Positions 1 through 8,359 of a stretch of 64,000 bases of DNA are shown in pieces. Position 1 is the first letter of the stretch. Each line of letters opens with the position of its first letter. The DNA is from Thiobacillus sp. Its GTDB lineage: Bacteria > Pseudomonadota > Gammaproteobacteria > Burkholderiales > Thiobacillaceae. A program made the position numbers and the translations under genes. The stretch lies in contig JACKLQ010000002.1 of assembly GCA_024235835.1 (NCBI GenBank), positions 558,001 to 622,000 of the forward strand, given 5' to 3'. The notes below the pieces were generated by a model. That model was not told where the DNA came from. It did no database searches and saw only the letters and a program-made list of their open reading frames with translations.

Positions 1-446
1 TCAACAACGCCGCCCTCATCAATCGCAACGACGTGTTGTGGCAGGTCCCCCGGCAGGAATTCGATGCGCTCATCGATGTGAACATCAAGGGCGTGGCCAA
101 CGTGATCCGTCATTTCGTGCCTGCCATGGTGAACAGGGGCGAGGGTGTAATCGTCAATTTCAGTTCCGGCTGGGGACGGGAAACGGACCCCCAAGTGGCC
201 CCCTACTGCGCCACCAAATGGGCCATGGAAGGCCTTTCAAAGGCCCTGGCCCAGGAACTGCCCCGGGGCATGGCAGCCATACCCCTGTCACCGGGCATCA
301 TCGACACGGACATGCTGCGATCCTGTTTCGGCGCCGAAGCGTCCCGGTACCCGGGACCAGAAGCCTGGGCCAGGACCGCGGTGCCCTACCTGCTTGGGCT
401 GGGGCCCGGGGACAACGGGCAGTCCCTCACCGTTGGCGATCGCTGA
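1..446 (+). CDS. Short-chain dehydrogenase/reductase, 3' part (5' end outside window)
   Basis: Reading frame 3 is open from the window edge to a TGA at 444-446. The visible part starts with an NNAA motif, the SDR structural motif after beta-4. It continues with a conserved Ser in the NFSSGWG segment (catalytic Ser region) and YCATK, which supplies the catalytic Tyr and Lys. A Rossmann-fold oxidoreductase using NAD(P)H is therefore very likely. The nucleotide-binding TGxxxGIG motif lies upstream of the window, so cofactor preference and substrate cannot be judged. The gene ends 12 bases before the pseudouridine synthase start, so the two may be co-transcribed. Confidence 0.88.
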   Translation, partial: NNAALINRNDVLWQVPRQEFDALIDVNIKGVANVIRHFVPAMVNRGEGVIVNFSSGWGRETDPQVAPYCATKWAMEGLSKALAQELPRGMAAIPLSPGIIDTDMLRSCFGAEASRYPGPEAWARTAVPYLLGLGPGDNGQSLTVGDR

Positions 447-458
447 GCAAACTGATCC

Positions 459-1175
459 ATGGCAAATATGGTCGCACTGGAGCGCATGCTTCAATCCCAG
501 GGCTTCGGCAGCCGCAAGGAATGCCGGCAACTGATCCGTGACGGTCGGTTCGAGTTGGAGGGGAGGGTGGTACAGGAACCCTTCTTGAACATGGCGGTGG
601 ATGGCATGGAGTTCACCGTGGATGGCGTGGCCTGGACTTACCGGCCCCGGGCCTATGTGATGCTGCACAAGCCGGAGGGCTACGAGTGTTCCCGCTCGCC
701 CAGGCATCATCCCGGCGTGCTAACCCTGTTGCCCGAACCCCTGGAGCGACGAGGTGTGCAGCCCGTGGGGCGGCTCGACGAGGACACCACGGGCCTGCTG
801 TTGCTGAGCGACGATGGCGATTTCATCCACCGCCTCATCTCCCCCAGGTACAAGGTGCCCAAGGTGTATCGGGTGACCGCCAAGCACCCGGTCAGCGCGG
901 ATCAGCTAGCCGCCCTGCTCGAAGGCGTATTGCTGCATGACGAGACAGAACCGGTGGCTGCCATGAATTGCGAGAAAGTGAGCGATCGCTTACTGACTCT
1001 GACTCTGGCGGAAGGGCGCTATCACCAGGTCAAACGCATGGTGGCCGCCGCTGGCAACCGGGTGGAGGCATTGGCCCGGGTGGCCATCGGTGGCCTCGGC
1101 CTGCCGGATGATTTGCCTCCTGGTGCCTGGCGCTGGCTGGAGGCGGAAGACCTTGCCCGGTTTCAGCCGGACTGA
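459..1175 (+). CDS. rsuA: RsuA-family rRNA pseudouridine synthase
   Basis: A 238-residue protein, close to the 231 residues of E. coli RsuA. The N-terminal 50 residues look like an S4 RNA-binding domain (LERMLQSQGFGSRKECRQLI). The catalytic motif GRLDEDTTGLLLL follows, with the active-site Asp in RLD. KVYRV and the C-terminal GRYHQVKRM motif are typical of the RsuA/RluB/E/F family. RsuA isomerises U516 of 16S rRNA; the exact target (16S versus 23S) is inferred from overall length and domain order. ATG 459 is chosen; ATG 468 is an in-frame alternative that would lose only three residues. It converges with the minus-strand lipoprotein gene. Confidence 0.85.
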   Translation: MANMVALERMLQSQGFGSRKECRQLIRDGRFELEGRVVQEPFLNMAVDGMEFTVDGVAWTYRPRAYVMLHKPEGYECSRSPRHHPGVLTLLPEPLERRGVQPVGRLDEDTTGLLLLSDDGDFIHRLISPRYKVPKVYRVTAKHPVSADQLAALLEGVLLHDETEPVAAMNCEKVSDRLLTLTLAEGRYHQVKRMVAAAGNRVEALARVAIGGLGLPDDLPPGAWRWLEAEDLARFQPD

Positions 1176-1248
1176 TTATCTCCTGGGGTTCAATCCGAGG
1201 CCCCGGGGCGAATCGCTCCTCGGCTGCCCTGAAGCTCTGAGAGAGCTG

Positions 1249-1485
1249 CTACATAGCCAGTGCGGCCCGCCGGCACTCGCACTTCAGATTCACGCCCTCG
1301 CCGGGCCGGGCACTGCAACTGAAGGCCTGGACTCCCCTGTCGCCGCAGATCTCGCGGCACTGGCTTTCCTTGTTGAGACAGGCGTCCAGGTAGGCTGGGG
1401 CGGGGGTTTCGCTGGAACTGAAGGAGATGCAGCCGGCCAGGGACAGGGCGGCGCAGGTCATGGCGAGGGAGGTCTGGGCGTTCAT
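1249..1485 (-). CDS. Small cysteine-rich lipoprotein of unknown function
   Basis: A 78-residue product. The start at 1485 is chosen because a GGAG ribosome-binding site lies six bases upstream and it gives a clean lipoprotein signal peptide: hydrophobic core ALSLAGC, with the lipobox Cys at about residue 19. The mature part has at least six more Cys (CLNKESQCREICGDRG, CSARP, CECRR), suggesting disulfides in the periplasm. No family is recognised. It is probably monocistronic, lying between a convergent pseudouridine synthase and the end of a minus-strand signalling operon. Confidence 0.7.
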   Translation of the reverse strand: MNAQTSLAMTCAALSLAGCISFSSSETPAPAYLDACLNKESQCREICGDRGVQAFSCSARPGEGVNLKCECRRAALAM

Positions 1486-1588
1486 GGGGGCTCCGGAATG
1501 ACATACACGAGACATAACGTCCGCTGCCGGCCATGGGATGACCTGAGTCCGGACCGAGTTATGTACGGGGCGATCATCCGACCATGCA

Positions 1589-2140
1589 TCAACTCATCAC
1601 CAGGCCCAGGATACCCAGGATGAACAGCACCACGCCGCCGGTGACCACGTTTGGATCGGGTTCATGGAGGTTCTGCCGTACCTGGAGTTCCATCCGGTCG
1701 ATCTGGATCACGAGGGGATTCACCGCATTGATTTCCAGGCGGTAGTTGCCGGGCAGCACCTGCTGCATGAGCAGCAGGTGTTCACGGAATACAGGGTTTG
1801 AGTTGGACACGCTCTTTACCCCCAGGGCGAAGCCCAGGGGCTTGGCGGCTTCTTCCCCGCGGTACAGGGTGGCGGTGTAGAGGTCCTTGGGTGGCTTGGC
1901 ATCATCCATGTTGGGGGAGAAATGACCCTGGGCCAGCAGGATCAATCCAGTGGGTGCCATGGATTCGTTCAGGCTGAAAGGCCCCGTCCGCCATGCAGGC
2001 AGACCCCCTTCCACGGATTCGGCCGGCGCCAGAGTGAGCAGGCTGGCCTGGCTGCCGGTATAGAACTTGGCATGGATCCAATAGCCAGGGGCCAGGATAA
2101 GGCCCAGAAATATGAGGGTGAAGGAAAATTTCTTGATCAT
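1589..2140 (-). CDS. Membrane-anchored protein of unknown function, third gene of a two-component operon
   Basis: A 183-residue protein with an N-terminal hydrophobic segment (residues about 5-22), an extracytoplasmic region of some 135 residues and a C-terminal transmembrane helix (VVLFILGILGLVMS). Its ATG overlaps the TGA of the histidine kinase by four bases (ATGA), so it is almost certainly translated with it. That coupling suggests a periplasmic accessory or signal-presenting role for the kinase. This is inference only; no known domain was recognised. Confidence 0.65.
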   Translation of the reverse strand: MIKKFSFTLIFLGLILAPGYWIHAKFYTGSQASLLTLAPAESVEGGLPAWRTGPFSLNESMAPTGLILLAQGHFSPNMDDAKPPKDLYTATLYRGEEAAKPLGFALGVKSVSNSNPVFREHLLLMQQVLPGNYRLEINAVNPLVIQIDRMELQVRQNLHEPDPNVVTGGVVLFILGILGLVMS

Positions 2141-4068
2141 GGTTCGATGTGGCTGACCGGGTTCGCCAGGAGGTGGGAAAGAAAGGCTCGTAGTTTGGCG
2201 GGTTTCAGGGGTTTGTGCAGTATGGGCATGCCAGACTTGCGAAGAGTCTGGATGGTCTCCGGCGCCGTATCGCCGGTGATCAGCGCGGCGGGAACCGGAC
2301 CGAAGGCGGCCTGCAGGATGGCGATGGCCTCTATGCCCGTTTGCCCATCCTTCAGGCGATAGTCGCAGAGAATGACGTCCGGCTTGCGTCCCAGTTCATC
2401 CAATTCCCGCCGCACCTGGTCGGCATCCTCGCCGGCGGCCAGGCCAACCCCCCATTGGCCGAACACCTCCGCCATGGCCTCGAGGATGGATTCATCGTCG
2501 TCGATGAAGACCACCAGGGCATGCTCCAGGGGAACGCCCAGGGTCCTGGCAGCGGGTTTGGGCATGTCCGTCCGCTGAGCATGGCAACGTGAAAAGCGAA
2601 GATCAAAGCAGGACCCCCTGTCTACCCTGGAACGCACCTGGACGCTGCTGCCCAGGAGGCGGGCCAGGCGGGCGACGATGGCAAGGCCCAGACCCAGGCC
2701 CTTGTCGCGGTGGCGTTCGGGATTGGCCAGCTGAAAATATTCCTCGAATACCTTGGCCTGGAATTCGGCGGGAATGCCCTTGCCCGTGTCCCATACCTCC
2801 AGTCGCAACCAATCCTTCTGCACCCGGCGAGCGCCCAACAATACGCCGCCGGTGTCGGTATAGCGCAGGGCATTGGAGATCAGGTTGGCCAGGATACGCT
2901 CCAGCAGAGCCGGGTCGCTGTAGACCCATACCTTGGAGCGATGGATGATCAGTCGCAGGCCCTTGACCGATGCAACAGGGGCGAATTGACGCTCAAGGTT
3001 GTCCAGCACACGGGCCAGGGGAAAGCATTCCGGCCTGGCCTCCACTACCCCAGCCTCCAGGCGCGAGAGGTCCAGCAACGCGTTCAGGAGGTTTTCCATG
3101 GTGGTGGCCGAGGATTCGATGTGGTCCGCCAGTCGTTTTGCCTCGCCTTCAGGCACCCGTTCCTGGAGCGCCTCCACCAGGAGGGACAGGGCATGCAGGG
3201 GCTGGCGCAGATCGTGGCTGGCTGCAGCCAGGAATCGGCTCTTTGCCAGGGTGGCGGATTCAGCCTGGGCTTTCTGGGCACGCAGTTCCGCAGTAGCCTC
3301 CTCGATGCGCTGGGCCAGGATGCGCTGGTTCTCCTCCAGCCGGGAGGCCATCTGGTTGATGCCCTGCTGGAGCATGCCCAATTCTCCCGGCGAATCCTGC
3401 TGGACCCGCTCATCCAGGTTGCCCTGGGCGATCAGACCCACGGTCCGGGTAATTTCATGTAAGGGCTCACTTACAACTCCGGATAGGCGCCACGCGAGGA
3501 CCAAGGCCAAGCTAATGCTCAGGAAAGCCATGCCGGCCGCTGCAAGCCCCACTTGGGAACGCGTCAGTTCAACTGGCATGCGGGTCATGGAGATGACCAC
3601 GTAGGCCGTTGGCACGTGGGGTTTGGTCATGGGTTCCAGGTAGGGATCGCTCTCCTGAGGAGTCGGTGGATTAACGGGATGAGAGAAGAAGTACAAGCGT
3701 TCCTTGCGCTGCTGGAGCGGAATGGCCTGCTTGAGGTCAGGGAGGGGGCCGGGGGCCCCGCTGAGCAGTGTCCAAACCTGGCCGTCAGTGATGGCCACGG
3801 ATTGGGCGCCGATGCTGTGGCGCTCCAGGTCCATCTGGCGCTTGACGTAGGGCAGGTTGCCCGTGAACAGGTCGAAAGCGATCCCTTCCGCCAGGCGCCG
3901 AACAGAATCACGGCCTTTGCTGGTCAGGGCGGATTCCGCCTCGTTGGTGCTGCGATGGGCAAAGTACGCGGCAAAAAGACCCACGGCCACGAGCAGAGGC
4001 AGCAGGGCCACGATGAGGATGCGCAGCCGCAGGCTCAGGGTAGGGGAGTTGCCAGGCGCAGCCAGCAC
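2137..4068 (-). CDS. Membrane-bound hybrid sensor histidine kinase
   Basis: A 643-residue protein. Order: TM1 (about 16-37), a periplasmic sensor region (about 40-170), TM2 (about 172-195), HAMP, a coiled coil, HisKA with the phospho-accepting His285 in SHDLRQPLHAL, HATPase_c with DTGKGIP and GLGLGLAIV, and a C-terminal receiver with IDDDE and the phosphorylatable Asp569 in CDYRLKDG. The RQPLHAL form of the H-box is common in hybrid kinases of Proteobacteria. The start is GTG 4068. The response-regulator gene sits 41 bases upstream on the same strand and the downstream membrane protein overlaps by four bases, forming a three-gene operon. The ligand is not predictable from sequence. Confidence 0.9.
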   Translation of the reverse strand: MLAAPGNSPTLSLRLRILIVALLPLLVAVGLFAAYFAHRSTNEAESALTSKGRDSVRRLAEGIAFDLFTGNLPYVKRQMDLERHSIGAQSVAITDGQVWTLLSGAPGPLPDLKQAIPLQQRKERLYFFSHPVNPPTPQESDPYLEPMTKPHVPTAYVVISMTRMPVELTRSQVGLAAAGMAFLSISLALVLAWRLSGVVSEPLHEITRTVGLIAQGNLDERVQQDSPGELGMLQQGINQMASRLEENQRILAQRIEEATAELRAQKAQAESATLAKSRFLAAASHDLRQPLHALSLLVEALQERVPEGEAKRLADHIESSATTMENLLNALLDLSRLEAGVVEARPECFPLARVLDNLERQFAPVASVKGLRLIIHRSKVWVYSDPALLERILANLISNALRYTDTGGVLLGARRVQKDWLRLEVWDTGKGIPAEFQAKVFEEYFQLANPERHRDKGLGLGLAIVARLARLLGSSVQVRSRVDRGSCFDLRFSRCHAQRTDMPKPAARTLGVPLEHALVVFIDDDESILEAMAEVFGQWGVGLAAGEDADQVRRELDELGRKPDVILCDYRLKDGQTGIEAIAILQAAFGPVPAALITGDTAPETIQTLRKSGMPILHKPLKPAKLRAFLSHLLANPVSHIEP

Positions 4069-4109
4069 GTGGAGCGGTGTCGCTAGAAAAGGAGCGTCCA
4101 GGTAACAGG

Positions 4110-4757
4110 CTAGAGGGAGTTGTGCAGCCCCATCTTCTGGGCCACCAATACCGCCTCGGTTCGATTGTTGACCTTGAGGATGCGGAAAATGGCGGCCAGA
4201 TGGATTTTCACCGTACCCTCGGTCACCTCCAGGGCCTTGGCAATCTGCTTGTTGCTGACGCCCTTGGCCAGTTCCCTGAGGACGTCGATCTGTCGGGAGG
4301 TGAGGGCGGCATGGCGCATATTCTCCTGTACGTAGGGTTGGCCCTCGTTCCGGTCCAGGATGCTGGGAGGGACGTATACGCCGCCCGCCAGCACCAGTTT
4401 CAGGGCGCCCAGGATCACTTCGCTGGAGGAGGATTTGGTGAGGTATCCCAGGGCGCCGGCGGCCAGCAGTTGCTGGATATCCTCGGTCTGCTCCGAGGCG
4501 GACAACACGACCACGGGAATATCGGGGAATGCGGCACGGAAACGGGTGATGCCTTCAATACCGTCCATGCCGGGCATGTAAAGGTCCATCAGGGCCAGGT
4601 CCACACCGCCTTGCATGTAGCCTGCCTGATGCATCGCCTCGAAAGAGGAGGGATAGTCCATGGCCTCCACCAGTTCGATATCGGGCTCCAGCTTTTCCAG
4701 GACCGGCTTCAATCCCTCCCTGAACAAGGGGTGATCATCCGCCAACAATATCCGCAT
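4110..4757 (-). CDS. NarL/FixJ-type response regulator with LuxR DNA-binding domain
   Basis: 215 residues. The receiver domain starts with ADDHPLF, carries the phospho-acceptor Asp58 in LMDLYMPGMDG, and has the switch Ser/Lys in VVLSASE and LTKSSSS. The C-terminal LuxR-type helix-turn-helix is clear (LTSRQIDVLRELAKG, SNKQIAKAL, VTEGTVKIHLAAI). A GGAGG Shine-Dalgarno lies just upstream of ATG 4757. It is first in the operon with the hybrid kinase, so it is the likely output of that kinase, although the kinase's own receiver may act as an intermediate or a brake. Confidence 0.92.
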   Translation of the reverse strand: MRILLADDHPLFREGLKPVLEKLEPDIELVEAMDYPSSFEAMHQAGYMQGGVDLALMDLYMPGMDGIEGITRFRAAFPDIPVVVLSASEQTEDIQQLLAAGALGYLTKSSSSEVILGALKLVLAGGVYVPPSILDRNEGQPYVQENMRHAALTSRQIDVLRELAKGVSNKQIAKALEVTEGTVKIHLAAIFRILKVNNRTEAVLVAQKMGLHNSL

Positions 4758-4920
4758 GAAGGCCTCCGTTGTCTACATGTTCGTCCATGCATTTGTTCTG
4801 TTCAACCGAACCTGTCCTTTTCCCGAGGAGAAGAGCAACAGGCAACCTGGACCTGGGTTCTCCGCGCTCCTGCCGCACGCGCCGTCAATTTCCAGGCCCA
4901 TGCAGGTACAGGGGATTTCA

Positions 4921-5754
4921 TCATTCCAGGCCAAGGCGTTGCCAGAGGGTGCTGGTCAGCCCCGCCTGGTTCAGCGTGTAGAAGTGCAGACCCGGCGCTC
5001 CGCCCGACAACAGACGTTCGCATTGTCCCGAGACGTAGTCCAGCCCGAAAGCCCGGATGGAGGCCGTGTCATCCAGGTAGCTTTCCATCTTGCGTGCCAG
5101 CCAGCGGGGAATTTCCGCGCCGCACATGGCCGAGAATCGGGCCAGTTGGCTGTAGTTGGAGATGGGCATGATGCCGGGCACGATGGGCAGTTCCACGCCA
5201 AGTTCGGCGCAGTCGTCGATAAAGTTGAAATAGGCGTCGGCGTTGAAGAAGTACTGGGTGATGGCGGAGTTGGCCCCCGCATCGCACTTGCGCTTGAAGT
5301 TGAGCAGGTCCTCGCGGTAATTGCGGGCCTGGGGGTGGGTCTCGGGGTAGGCGGCCACTTCGATCTCGAACCAGTCACCGGTCTCCTGACGGATGAAACC
5401 TACCAGTTCATTGGCATAACGGAATTCACCCGGGTCCGCCATGCCGGAGGGCAGGTCGCCCCTCAGAGCGACGATGTGTCGGATGCCGTGGGACTTGTAG
5501 ATATCCAGGATTTCCCGGATCTTGGTCTGTGTGGAGCCCACGCAGGACAGGTGGGGGGCGGCGGCCAGGCCCTCCGCCTGGATTTCCAGCACCGTCTCCA
5601 GGGTGCGTTCCTGGGTGGAGCCGCCGGCACCGAAGGTCACGGAAAAGAACTTGGGTTTGAGCTGGGCCAGCTGGCGACGGGTCTCCCGCAGCTTGGCCAT
5701 GCCCTCCTCGGTCTTGGGAGGGAAAAATTCAATGCTGTAGGTGGGCAAGGTCAT
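4921..5754 (-). CDS. metF: Methylenetetrahydrofolate reductase
   Basis: 277 residues from ATG 5754. This start matches the family N-terminus TLPTYSIEFFPPKT, with the catalytic Glu in the EFFPPK motif; a longer frame upstream only adds non-family residues. Other family blocks are FSVTFGAGGST, ALRGD, EVAAYPETHP and ITQYFFN. The enzyme reduces 5,10-methylene-THF to 5-methyl-THF with FAD, supplying the methyl group for methionine synthesis. It begins 31 bases after the iron-transporter gene on the same strand. No SAH or SAM riboswitch-like structure was recognised in that short gap. Confidence 0.95.
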   Translation of the reverse strand: MTLPTYSIEFFPPKTEEGMAKLRETRRQLAQLKPKFFSVTFGAGGSTQERTLETVLEIQAEGLAAAPHLSCVGSTQTKIREILDIYKSHGIRHIVALRGDLPSGMADPGEFRYANELVGFIRQETGDWFEIEVAAYPETHPQARNYREDLLNFKRKCDAGANSAITQYFFNADAYFNFIDDCAELGVELPIVPGIMPISNYSQLARFSAMCGAEIPRWLARKMESYLDDTASIRAFGLDYVSGQCERLLSGGAPGLHFYTLNQAGLTSTLWQRLGLE

Positions 5755-5785
5755 GGCGCTGCGTGGTCTGTTGGGTGGGGCGATT

Positions 5786-6817
5786 CTAACCCAGGGCCAC
5801 ACCCAGGACCCGACCGATGGCCCAGGTGGCCCCCCCGGCGGCGGCGCCGATGAAGAGCATGCGCAACCCGCCCAGGAAAGCGTGCCGTCCGGTGAACAGG
5901 CTGATGGCCGCGCCCACGCCGAAAAGGGAGATGCCAGTACAGGTCAACACGCCCACGAAGGCGCTGGTACCCGAAAGCAGCAGATAGGGCATCACCGGCA
6001 GGGAGGCGCCGAAGGCAAAGGAGATGAAGGAACTGATGCCGGCGCCCCAGGGCGAGCCCAGATCATCCGGATTCAGCCCCAATTCCTCCCGCGCCAGGGT
6101 ATCCAGGGCCCGGTCCGGGTCCTGCAGCAGGGTGTCGGCCATCTGCCGAGCCTGGGCGGCGTCGATGCCCTTGGCTTCGTAGATCAGGGCCAGTTCCGCC
6201 GCCTCTTCCTGGGGGTATTGGTCCAGTTCTTCCCGCTCCAGGGTCATCTGGTATTCGTGGAACTCACGTTGTGAACGCACGGAAACATATTCTCCTGCCG
6301 CCATGGAGAAGGCGCCTGCCAAGAGGCCTGCCATCCCGGACAGCAGGATCACATCGGCGTCGGCCCCGGCCCCCGCCACGCCCAGGATCAGGCTGGCGTT
6401 GGAGATGAGGCCATCGTTGACCCCGAACACGGCGGCCCGCAGGTTGCCGCCACCGGGGGACTTGTGCAGGTCGGGGTCGATCTGGTCCAGGCGCGTGGGT
6501 ATGCTCCGGGGCCTGGGGCCGTGGTACAGGCTCATGCCCCGCACCTTCATGGCGGCGAGGATGCCCTTCATGGCGCGCACCCCCAGGCGGGGGATGAGCC
6601 AGCCGATGAAGCGGGTGCGCGGGTCGGGCCGGTAGGTCGCCGGAACGGCATGGCCAGCCTTGACCACGGCCTCGCCCCAGATGCCCGCCTGGCGCTCGGC
6701 CACCTGGGCCAATTCCAGGAAAAGCACCTGGCGAGGCGAACCCGATTCCGCGTCGGAGACGATGCGGTACAGCCAGGCGGAGCGCTTTTCCTCGGTCCAG
6801 TTTTCCAGTGCGTTCAT
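5786..6817 (-). CDS. CCC1/VIT1-family iron or manganese transporter with ferritin-like N-terminal part
   Basis: 343 residues from ATG 6817. The C-terminal two thirds is a CCC1/VIT1 domain: LRAAVFGVNDGLISNASLILGVAGAG is the family's first membrane helix, followed by GEYVSVRSQRE and further helices to the C-terminus (five predicted). The first 110 or so residues contain FLELAQVAERQAGIW, which resembles part of a rubrerythrin/ferritin-like helix. That recalls the erythrin-VIT (MbfA) architecture, but a full diiron four-helix bundle is not evident. Likely role: membrane export or sequestration of Fe2+ or Mn2+. It follows comM by 10 bases. Confidence 0.82.
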   Translation of the reverse strand: MNALENWTEEKRSAWLYRIVSDAESGSPRQVLFLELAQVAERQAGIWGEAVVKAGHAVPATYRPDPRTRFIGWLIPRLGVRAMKGILAAMKVRGMSLYHGPRPRSIPTRLDQIDPDLHKSPGGGNLRAAVFGVNDGLISNASLILGVAGAGADADVILLSGMAGLLAGAFSMAAGEYVSVRSQREFHEYQMTLEREELDQYPQEEAAELALIYEAKGIDAAQARQMADTLLQDPDRALDTLAREELGLNPDDLGSPWGAGISSFISFAFGASLPVMPYLLLSGTSAFVGVLTCTGISLFGVGAAISLFTGRHAFLGGLRMLFIGAAAGGATWAIGRVLGVALG

Positions 6818-6827
6818 AAATGGATTA

Positions 6828-8330
6828 TCAACCAGAAGCCGGGCTGGCCAAACGACGGTATTGCACCGCCTCGGCCACATCGGACGGGCGGATCACCTCG
6901 GTGCCTGCCAGGTCGGCGACGGTGCGCGCCACGCGCAGCACCCGGTGGTAGCCCCGGGCGGAAAGATTGAGGCGGGCGATGGCCTGTTTCAGCAGGGCCA
7001 GGGCCTCGCCATCCGCCAGGCAATGGCGCTCGATCTCCTGCCCCGCGAGATGGGCGTTGGGTTTTCCCTGCCGCTGGAGCTGTATATCCCGGGCCCGTAT
7101 GACACGGGCGCGAACCTCGGCGGAGCCTTCGTTATCCCCCATGCGGATGAGGTCCGCCTCGGGCAGGGCGGGCACCTCGATATGCAGGTCGATGCGGTCC
7201 AGCAGGGGACCGGAAATACGCCCCCGGTAGCGGGCCACCTGTTCCGGCGTGCAGCGGCACTTGCCCGAGGGATGCCCCAGGAAACCGCAGGGGCAGGGGT
7301 TCATGGCCGCCACCATCTGGAAGCGTGCGGGAAAATCCGACTGCCGAGCAGCCCGGGAGATGGTGATGCGGCCGTTCTCCAGGGGTTCCCGCAACACTTC
7401 AAGGGCCTTGCGGTCGAACTCGGGCAGCTCGTCCAGGAATAGCACGCCATGGGTGGCCTGGCTCACCTCGCCGGGCCGGGGCGGGTTGCCTCCTCCCACC
7501 AGGGCGATGCCCGAGGCCGTGTGATGGGGTGAGCGGAAGGGCCGCCGTCCCCAGGCCTCGGGCCGGAACACGCTGGACAGGGACAGCACGGCGGCAGACT
7601 CCAGGGCCTCCTCCTGGGTCATGGGGGGCAGGATGCCCGGCAGGCGCTGGGCCAGCATGGACTTGCCCGTGCCCGGCGGCCCGCTCATGAGAAGTGAATG
7701 GGCTCCGGCGGCGGCGACTTCCAGCGCTCGCCGGGCCGCCTGCTGGCCCTTCACGTCGGCCAGGTCGGGGTAGGGCAGGTCAGTGGTTGTTTCACGTGGA
7801 ACAGCCTGGACCAGGGGCGTATGGTCCATGAGGTGGGCGCAGACCTCCAGCAGGCTCCGGGCGCCGAACACCCGGGCATCTTGGACCTGGGCGGCCTCCT
7901 CCGCATTGTCCAGGGGCAGGATGAAGGCCCTCCGGTCCTTGCTGGCGGATAGCATCATGGCGAGGGCGCCCCGGATGGGGCGCAGGGCTCCGGTCAAGGC
8001 CAGCTCGCCAGCAAACTCGTACCCGTCCAGGGCGGGGATGGGCAACTGGCCGGAAGCGGCCAGCAGGCCCAGGGCGATGGGCAGGTCGAAACGGCCGGAC
8101 TCCTTGGGCAGGTCGGCGGGCGCCAGGTTGACAGTGATGCGGCGCTGGGGGAACTCGTAACCGGATTGCAGCAAGGCGGCCCGTACCCGGTCACGGGCCT
8201 CCTTCACCTCCGCTTCCGGCAGGCCCACCAGGGTGAAGGAGGGCAGGCCGTTGGCCAGGTGGGTCTCAACGACGACTTCCGGGGCCTCCATGCCCGCCAG
8301 GGCGCGGCTCCTGACAACGGCTAGCGACAT
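6828..8330 (-). CDS. comM: YifB/ComM magnesium-chelatase-like AAA+ helicase
   Basis: 500 residues, the usual length. N-terminal Lon-protease-like fold (VETHLANGLPSFTLVGLPEAEVKEARDRV), Walker A GPPGTGKSMLAQRL, Walker B LFLDELPEF, sensor AAMNPCPCG with Cys clusters CPCGFLGHPSGKCRC, and the C-terminal Mg_chelatase_C (SARGYHRVLRVARTVADL). ComM is a hexameric branch-migration helicase that helps integrate DNA during natural transformation. Its presence fits a genome that also carries type IV pilus genes. A GGGAGAG ribosome-binding site precedes ATG 8330. Confidence 0.93.
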   Translation of the reverse strand: MSLAVVRSRALAGMEAPEVVVETHLANGLPSFTLVGLPEAEVKEARDRVRAALLQSGYEFPQRRITVNLAPADLPKESGRFDLPIALGLLAASGQLPIPALDGYEFAGELALTGALRPIRGALAMMLSASKDRRAFILPLDNAEEAAQVQDARVFGARSLLEVCAHLMDHTPLVQAVPRETTTDLPYPDLADVKGQQAARRALEVAAAGAHSLLMSGPPGTGKSMLAQRLPGILPPMTQEEALESAAVLSLSSVFRPEAWGRRPFRSPHHTASGIALVGGGNPPRPGEVSQATHGVLFLDELPEFDRKALEVLREPLENGRITISRAARQSDFPARFQMVAAMNPCPCGFLGHPSGKCRCTPEQVARYRGRISGPLLDRIDLHIEVPALPEADLIRMGDNEGSAEVRARVIRARDIQLQRQGKPNAHLAGQEIERHCLADGEALALLKQAIARLNLSARGYHRVLRVARTVADLAGTEVIRPSDVAEAVQYRRLASPASG

Positions 8331-8359
8331 ATTCTCTCCCTGTCATTTTCTTTGCGGCC

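Noticed and set aside
5755..5785. SAH or SAM riboswitch before metF
   Set aside because: Only 31 bases separate metF from the preceding gene and no conserved riboswitch core is visible.
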